Shown here: in pieces, positions 58,330 to 64,000 of the stretch
How the letters are laid out: each line of letters begins with the position of its first letter
Position numbering within the stretch: the first letter of the stretch is position 1
Origin: Megalonaias nervosa
Taxonomy: Eukaryota > Mollusca > Bivalvia > Unionida > Unionidae
Direction: 5' to 3'
Length of the DNA: 64,000 nt
Assembly (NCBI GenBank): GCA_016617855.1
Contig: JAECUM010091457.1
Span: 632 to 64,631 of the forward strand
The notes under the pieces: generated by a model
The model's database searches: none
What the model saw: only the letters and a program-made list of their open reading frames with translations
Told to the model about the DNA's origin: nothing
Program-made: the position numbers and the translations under genes

Positions 58330-59178
58330 TTTGTCAATGATGACTGTCATACTGTAGTCTATGATGATTGTCATAGTGTAGTCTATGATGACTGTCATAG
58401 TGAAGTCTATAATGATTGTCATTGTATAGTCTATGATGACTATCATAGTTAAGTCTATGATGACTGTCATAGTATAGTCTATGATGACTGTCATAGTATA
58501 GTCTGTGATGACTGTAATACTAAAGTTTGTGATGACTGTCATAGTGTAGTCTATGATGACTTTTAGTATAGTCTATGATGACTGTCACAGTGTAGTCTAT
58601 GATGACTGTCATAGTATAGTTTATGATGACTGTCATAGTAAAGTCTATGATGACTGTCATAGTGAAGTCGATGATGATTGTCATTCCATAGTCTGTGATT
58701 ACTGTCATAGCGAAGTCTATGATGACTGTCATAGTTTAGTCTATGATGACTGTCATAGTATAGTCTGTGATGACTCATACTGTAGTATGTGATGACTGTC
58801 ATAGTGAAGTCTATGATGATTGTCATTCCATATTCTGTGATTACTGTCATTGTGAAGTCTATGATGACTGTCATAGTATAGTCTATGATGACTGTCATAG
58901 TATAGTCTGTGGTGACTGTTATACTGCAGTATGTGATGACTGTCATAGTGTAGTCTATGATGACTGTCATAGTACAGTCTGATGACTGTCATAGTGTAGT
59001 CTATGATGACTGTCATAGTATAGTATGTGATGACTGTCATAGTGAAGTCTATGATAATTGTTATAATATAGTCTATGATGACTGTCATATATTATAGTCT
59101 GTGATGACTGTCATAGTGTAGTCTGTGATGACTGTCATTGTGTAGTCTGTGATGATTGTCATAGTGTAGTCTATGATG
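58330..59178. repeat. 24-bp minisatellite, ~35 units
   Basis: Units of 'gtctatgatgactgtcatag' plus 'tata', 'tgta' or 'tgaa'. The unit contains the near-palindrome CTATGATGACTGTCATAG. Open frames in both strands are repeat artefacts. Confidence 0.97.
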
Positions 59179-59189
59179 ACTAAAGTCAA

Positions 59190-59353
59190 GACCAGCTAAT
59201 GTGACCGGGTGGGACATCATGTTACATGTCTGCGGCATGATGCTCCAGTGCTAGACATCACTATAAACTGCCACACTGCAGACATCACGGCGATATGACT
59301 GAAATTTTTTTAAAGGTATGTTAAAAATCCAAATCACACACACACACACACAC
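59190..59353 (+). mobile_element. 5'-truncated SINE, related to 25242
   Basis: Matches the 3' half of the SINE at 25242 ('gaccgggtgggacatcatgt', 'cactataaactgccacactg', ACACAC tail). It lacks the tRNA head. An 11-bp target-site duplication ACTAAAGTCAA lies at 59179-59189 and 59354-59364. It inserted at the edge of the 24-bp array. Confidence 0.93.
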
Positions 59354-59398
59354 ACTAAAGTCAAAGTATAGTCTGTGACAAGATATTAGATTATGTGA

Positions 59399-60050
59399 TC
59401 ACACTCTGGCACACCACACACAATTATCACAGATTTCTAACATCCTGGTTACATGGCCTGCCCATCTCGTCAGTGATTTCATCAGCAGAGTGCAGATGCT
59501 TGAACTACTTGTCTTTGTGAGAACTTTAGTATCTGGGACACTGTCTTGCAATCTGATCCTTATCAGTTTCTTCAGGCAGTCCATGTCAAAATGTTTCAGT
59601 TTCTTCGCATGGTATCTCTATGCCATCCAAGAATTGCATACATACAGCATGTTCTGCAACACAGTGGCATCAGTTTTGCTTTATAGACTGATGCCTCTTC
59701 ACCCCCAACATATTTGTGCATAATCTGCCAAAGGCCACACATGCTTTAGCAATTCTGGCATTGGTTTCATCATCAATGTGGAGTGCATATTACTTTGTAG
59801 TGCTGAGATAGTTGAACTTGTCCACTGCCAGGAAGGTTTACTTGATGGTAAGCTCTATGTAGGGCTTTCCTGGTGCAGGCTGGTGCATCACCTCAGTCGT
59901 ATTGATACTGATTGTGAGATAAAAATTGTCACAAGCTGAAGAGAAATGGCCCATACCCTGTTGCATGTCAGTCTCAGATTTGGCATTCAGGGAACAGTCA
60001 TCAGCAATTAGGAGACCATAAACAGTCACTTCCTGTAACTTCATCTTTGT
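59399..60050 (-). pseudogene. LINE reverse transcriptase relic, minus strand
   Basis: Two frames on the minus strand belong to one non-LTR RT. The first (60044-59838) reads LLIADDCSLNAKSETDMQ and ACDNFYLTIS then TEVMHQPAPGKPYIEL, so motif C is IADD rather than FADD. The second (59584-59399) reads RLQDSVPDTKVLTKT and RWAGHVTRM, the usual C-terminal block. Between them the thumb region is deleted or scrambled. It is a different LINE group from that at 9.3-13.2 kb, though with a related C-terminus, and 5'-truncated. Confidence 0.88.
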
Positions 60051-60258
60051 TTAATAGAAGATTATCTGTATCATGGTACCAGGCTTAATTGTATTTTAAA
60101 ACACGAAACATAATAAGGATACAAAAATGTATGCAGTCATCAGCTGAAATCATATAAACAAAATATCAAAGGAATAAATTTACTGAATCTAGATAAAGCT
60201 TATTGCTAGGTTGTTTTAACCATTAGCATGTGTTCATTATGAGCAATCTCCCTTTCAG

Positions 60259-60327
60259 GAACTGATGGAGTGCATTGATACAGATATATTGGTCACAGTG
60301 ATGGTGGAGGTATACAGTGACTTAAAG
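60259..60327 (+). CDS. IP3R-like gene, exon 14
   Basis: A 69-nt exon, phase 0 both ends, between 'atctccctttcag' and TTAAAG|GTAATA. It encodes ELMECIDTDILVTVMVEVYS then DLK. With the PK of exon 13 it forms PKELMECIDTDIL, matching the PKELVEVIKKAY segment of IP3R1. The following intron is only 363 bases and entirely tandem repeat. Confidence 0.92.
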
Positions 60328-60690
60328 GTAATACTAATATTCATGAACATTTTTGATAAGTCCTGAACAATTTGATAAGTCCTCAACATTTTTATAAGTC
60401 CTGGACATTTTTTATAACTTCTAAACAATTTAACAAGTCCTGAACATTTTTGGTAAGTCCTGAAAATTTTTGTAAGTCCTGAACTTTTTGATAAGTCCTG
60501 ACAACATTTTTGATAAATCCTGAACAGTTTGATAAGTCCTGAACAATTTGATAAGTCCTGAACATTTTTGATAAGTCTTGAACAGTTTGATAAGTCAAGA
60601 ACAGTCTGATAAGTCATGAACAGTTGGATAAGTCCTGAACAATTTGATAAGTCCTGACAACAGTGTGATAAGTCCTGAACATTTTTGCAG
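60328..60690. repeat. ~20-bp minisatellite filling intron 14
   Basis: About 17 units of 'tttgataagtcctgaacatt', variable in length (18-24), start about 20 bases after the donor and run to the acceptor. The last unit 'gtcctgaacatttttgcag' itself supplies the pyrimidine tract and AG. Confidence 0.95.
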
Positions 60691-60802
60691 CGTAAGGAGA
60701 AGGACTTTAAGGAGAACCAGAACTTAGTGTCAGAAGTTGGCTTCCTGTATTTCCACATTATCAAGAGAAAGATGGACCTTAAAAAAGACCTCACACTTAA
60801 AG
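60691..60802 (+). CDS. IP3R-like gene, exon 15 (last in window)
   Basis: A 112-nt exon between 'aacatttttgcag' and CTTAAAG|GTAAAA, phase 0 in, phase 1 out. It encodes RKEKDFKENQNLVSEVGFLY and FHIIKRKMDLKKDLTLK plus one base. The segment NLVSEVGFLYFHIIKRKMDL lies where IP3R1 has [21 protein letters not shown], just before the coupling region and first transmembrane helix, which must lie to the right of this window. Confidence 0.9.
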
Positions 60803-61124
60803 GTAAAACATTTCAGAATATGCATTACATTTTGCCATAATTCTGCAATCTTGAAGATTATTGACATTGTTATGGAAATTTTGGTGATTATGTTGCGATC
60901 ATGTTATCAGTAGTGATAAAAGATGTGTGTTGACATTAAGCAGATCATTACTTTATTCCTCTAACATCCAAGGAACCTAGAAAATCAATTCAAAATGTCA
61001 ATGGATCTTTAATTTAAACTTTCTGTTGTGTCTTGAAAGCATTTTGAGAAATCCTGGTTGTTCAAGCAAACATTTTTCAATTCAAACAAATTCTAATGTA
61101 CTTGGTATGTAAATTATGTACCAT

Positions 61125-61210
61125 GTACCTCCAACCAAGGTGATTTTTAAAATGTACCTCCAACCAAGGTGATTTTTAAAATGTACCTCCAACCAAGGTG
61201 ATTTTTAAAA
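61125..61210. repeat. 29-bp triplication
   Basis: Three units of 'aatgtacctccaaccaaggt' plus 'gatttttaa'. Confidence 0.92.
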
Positions 61211-61244
61211 TTAAGAAACATTTATTTAAACAGTAGGAGCAACT

Positions 61245-62145
61245 CTGATATTTATGAATGGCTGACATGAAACAAATGCACATATTAAGCCTATCTGAAA
61301 GTACCAAGACATTGTATGAATGGCTGACATGACAAATGACACACACATTCAACCTACTTAAATGGGATAAAACATTGTATGAATGGCTGATGTGACAAAC
61401 CATACACACATTAAATCTACTTAGCACACACATCAAACCTATGTAAAAGTGCCAAAACATTTATGAATGGCTGATATGACAAACCAGCCACATTAAACCT
61501 ACTTAAAAGTGCCTTATCATTGTATGAATGGCTGATATGACAAACCAGACACACATCAAACCTACTTAAAAGGGCCAAAACATTGTATGAATGGTTGACG
61601 TGACATGCCATACACACATTAAACCTACTTAAAAGTGCCAAGACATTGTATGAATGGCTGACGTGACATGCCATACACACGTTAAACCTACTTAAAAGGG
61701 CCATATCATTGTATGAATGGCTGATGTGACAAACCACATACAAATTAAACCTACTTAAAAGGGACCAAAACATTGTATGAATGGCTGATATGACAAACCA
61801 CACATACATTAAACCTACTTAAAAGTGCCATATCATTGTATGAATGGCTGATATGACAAACCACACATAAATTAAACCTACTTAAAAGGGCCATATCATT
61901 GTATGAATAGCTGATATGACAAACCACACATACATTAAACCTACTTAAAAGTGCCATATCATTGTATGAATGGCTGATATGACAAACCACACATAAATTA
62001 AACCTACTTAAAAGTGCCATATCATTGTATGAATGGCTGATATGACAAACCACATACAAATTAAACCTACTTAAAAGGGACCAAAACATTGTATGAGTGG
62101 CTGACATCACAAAATTACAGCCAATGAACCAACCTAAAAGTGCCA
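61245..62145. repeat. 63-bp minisatellite
   Basis: About 14 units containing 'aaacctacttaaaagtgcca' and 'tatcattgtatgaatggctg', then 'atatgacaaaccacaca'. Early units are diverged and later ones more uniform. Minus-strand open frames reflect the 21-codon period. Confidence 0.96.
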
Positions 62146-62149
62146 CAAC

Positions 62150-62780
62150 ATTTTACAAACGATTGTAAAATAAACCTTGCCAGACTCACACTGATGGAAA
62201 ATACATGATGACAACTACAATTGCTTAATTCATACTAGCTATAATGAGTTAGAATAATGGCCTATTTCTGATACATAATATCTATACTGAGTTAGAATAA
62301 TGGCCTGTCTCCGATGCATAAGAAAAATTGACAATTTGGTCATAGAAAACTTAAATAAGTGAGTTTTTGTTCCTATCTTTTAGTAAGCTAAAATTCTATA
62401 ACAGGATCAAGGCAACACAACAAACATTCATTGATAGGAATAGATTAAAATCATTTATCATGTGATGTCTATAAAACACAAAAGTCTGCAGGTAATTTAT
62501 TTACATATGGTCAGAATTAACCCTTTCAAATTTGTAGACAATTAGGAACTGAAGTTCCATTTATAATGAAAGGTAGCATATTTATTATCTATTACTTTTG
62601 CCTTCATTTTGATTTTACTTACAAATTCTGATTTTCGCTCACATGACCAAAAGGCAACTAACCTTGTTGCATGGCCTTGCATGTTGCAATGTAAATATGT
62701 TAATCAATACTTTTGAATGCTGTTTATATTATTTATCAGATTTTGATGAAACTGAACAAATTAGCCTAAATTTACAAGAT
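62150..62780. other. sequence with nothing recognised
   Basis: AT-rich, no exon seen; a short duplicated 'actgagttagaataatggcc' type phrase near 62235-62305. Confidence 0.5.
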
Positions 62781-62784
62781 CTCA

Positions 62785-63470
62785 GACAGGTTAAATGAAA
62801 CAAGTTCCTTTAAATTGGCATCTTATCAGATGAGTTCAATAAACATAGTAGCCCGAAACCAACAAGATCTCAGATTATTTCAATGAACAAAGTAGCCCTT
62901 AACTTTATCTCATACAAGTTCAGAGAGCAAAGTAGCCTAAATCAACAAGGTCTCAGACAAATTCAGAGAACAAAGTATCCTTAAACTGACAAGATCTCAT
63001 ATGAGTTCAATGAGCAAAGTAGCCATAAATCATTTAGGTCTCAGTTGAGTTATATAATCAGCAAAACCTGCACATAGCACAAACTGCACAAAGTAGCCCT
63101 ACATCAACAAGATCTCAGACATGTTCAGAGAACAGAATAACCTAAATCAACAAGATCTCAGATGAGTTCAATCAAGAAATTAGCTTTAAATCAACAAGAT
63201 CTCAGGTTAGTCCTATGAACAAAGGAAACATAAATTGGCAAGGTCTCAGATGAGTTCAATGAACAGCACAACCTTAATATCTCAAACAAATTGAATGAAC
63301 AAAGTATCCTTAATTTGACAAGACCTCATACGAGTTCAGTGAGCAAATTAGCCATAAATCATTGAGGTCTCAGATGAGTTCTGTAATCAGCAAAATCAGC
63401 ACATATCAGAATCTGAACAAAGTAGCCCTAAATCTACAAGATCTCAGATGATTTTAAATAGCCAGCAATA
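62785..63470. repeat. ~45-bp degenerate minisatellite
   Basis: About 14 diverged units around 'caacaagatctcagatgagt' and 'tcaatgaacaaagtagccct'. Longer units with 'tcagcaaaacctgcacata' recur twice, showing higher-order structure. Confidence 0.9.
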
Positions 63471-63654
63471 TCTGCACATATGAAATAATATTGTAACAGA
63501 GCAGAGTGATCCCTTGAAGTTTTCTTATGTCAGGAAAGGATATTCCAACAATATCTATGTCCATCTCATTTCATTATCACTGTAGTTGAATGATGTGCAC
63601 TTCAATTGATGAACTTCATCATAAGATAGACAGTTTGATGCAATTTTAATTGCA

Positions 63655-64000
63655 TGATGGAATATATACCTCTCCCTTGATAACCCATGGAATGTACACC
63701 TCTCCCTTGATAACCAATGGAATGTACACCTCTCCCTTGATAACCAATGGAATGTACACCTCTCCCTTGATAAACATGATGGAATGTACACCTCTCCCTT
63801 GATAACTCATGGAATGTACACCTCTCCCTTGATAACCAATGGAATGTACACCTCTCCCTTGATAACCAATGGAATGTACACCTCTCCCTTGATAACCAAT
63901 GGAATGTACACCTCTCCCTTGATAACCAATGGAATGTACGCCTCTCCCTTGATAACCAATGGAATATACACCTCTCCCTTGATAACCAATGGAATGTACA
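63655..64000. repeat. 30-bp minisatellite, runs off the window
   Basis: Eleven to twelve units of 'tgataaccaatggaatgtac' plus 'acctctccct', almost identical, still continuing at the last base. The minus strand reads VIKGEVYIPL in frame through the whole array, as expected for a stop-free 30-bp unit. Confidence 0.97.

Larger units (their letters stand above)
6962..60802 (+). other. IP3 receptor-like calcium channel gene, partial (15 exons)
   Basis: Span of the only host gene reconstructed here. Fifteen plus-strand exons join with matching phases into about 580 open codons. The order of motifs follows IP3 receptors between the second RIH region and the channel. 'LNVKCFQLLRGLI' stands where IP3R1 has an L-x-I-K-V-L-Q-T-L-R helix. 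'LLFNGNEEVQ' matches the ALLEGGNTTIQ region. 'KILRLMCNQQYRGLQDYLR' matches the start of the RIH-associated domain. 'VNDKSVELITQLFDTL' matches INEKNVALINQTLETL. Family function (known, not shown here) is release of calcium from the endoplasmic reticulum when IP3 binds the tetrameric channel. Ligand-binding and transmembrane parts are outside the window. Ryanodine receptors share these domains, but the NDKSVELI and PKELMECI segments fit IP3 receptors better. Divergence suggests an invertebrate paralogue rather than the classical ITPR1-type orthologue. Confidence 0.75.

Noticed and set aside
58330..59178. Repeated Ile-Ile-Asp-Tyr or Asp-Asp-Cys-His frames as a protein
   Set aside because: 24-bp repeat artefact, open on both strands.
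6962..60802. Ryanodine receptor instead of IP3 receptor
   Set aside because: Both share the RIH and RIH-associated domains and the LLxGNxEVQ piece. However, the NDKSVELITQLFDTL and PKELMECI segments and the short spacing to the last exon fit IP3 receptors better. Not fully excluded.

Overview
This is a piece of an animal nuclear genome, AT-rich and intron-rich, with no bacterial features. tRNA-derived SINEs, several non-LTR retrotransposon types, a pogo/Tigger-like transposase and very long minisatellites point to a lophotrochozoan. A marine mollusc is my best guess, by inference from the SINE types. The only host gene I can reconstruct is a plus-strand gene whose exons run from about 6962 to 60802. 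Fifteen short exons (1741 nt, about 580 codons) join in phase. They encode the part of an inositol 1,4,5-trisphosphate receptor-like calcium-release channel that includes the RIH-associated domain. The N-terminal ligand-binding part should lie left of the window and the transmembrane channel right of it. The protein is clearly divergent from the classical vertebrate-type receptor.

Layout: 1-6.9 kb is minisatellite and AT-rich sequence with no exon recognised. Exon 1 is at 6962-7066. The first intron (7.5 kb) holds 27-bp and 36-bp arrays, a nearly complete but decayed LINE (about 9290-13245) and a 30-bp array. Exons 2-3 are at 14.55-15.66 kb. The next intron holds a minus-strand pogo-like transposase relic whose catalytic motif has become a 30-bp minisatellite. 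Exons 4 and 5 are at 19.26 and 24.47 kb. The 7.6-kb intron 5 holds a MITE-like foldback element, a SINE, a TGTTACG-type interspersed repeat, a 1.5-kb 35-bp array, a LINE RT relic, a RecQ-helicase-like fragment and three partial tandem copies of the following exon. Exon 6 (32261) is followed by a tyrosine-recombinase fragment. Exons 7-15 lie between 35.2 and 60.8 kb, separated by further arrays, two more SINEs, a second foldback element and a minus-strand LINE relic. The right end (61.1-64 kb) is again arrays, the last running off the window.

The dominant property is tandem repetition: about 40 different minisatellites (unit 19 to about 115 bp) cover roughly a third of the window by hand tally, while recognised exons cover under 3%. 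Nearly every intron carries its own unrelated array. The most notable individual cases are an intron made entirely of one minisatellite (60328-60690), the partial exon duplications before exon 6, and the transposase active-site motif turned into a repeat.

Limits: the exons were found by eye from splice signals, phase compatibility and family resemblance. No alignment, RNA evidence or database search was available.
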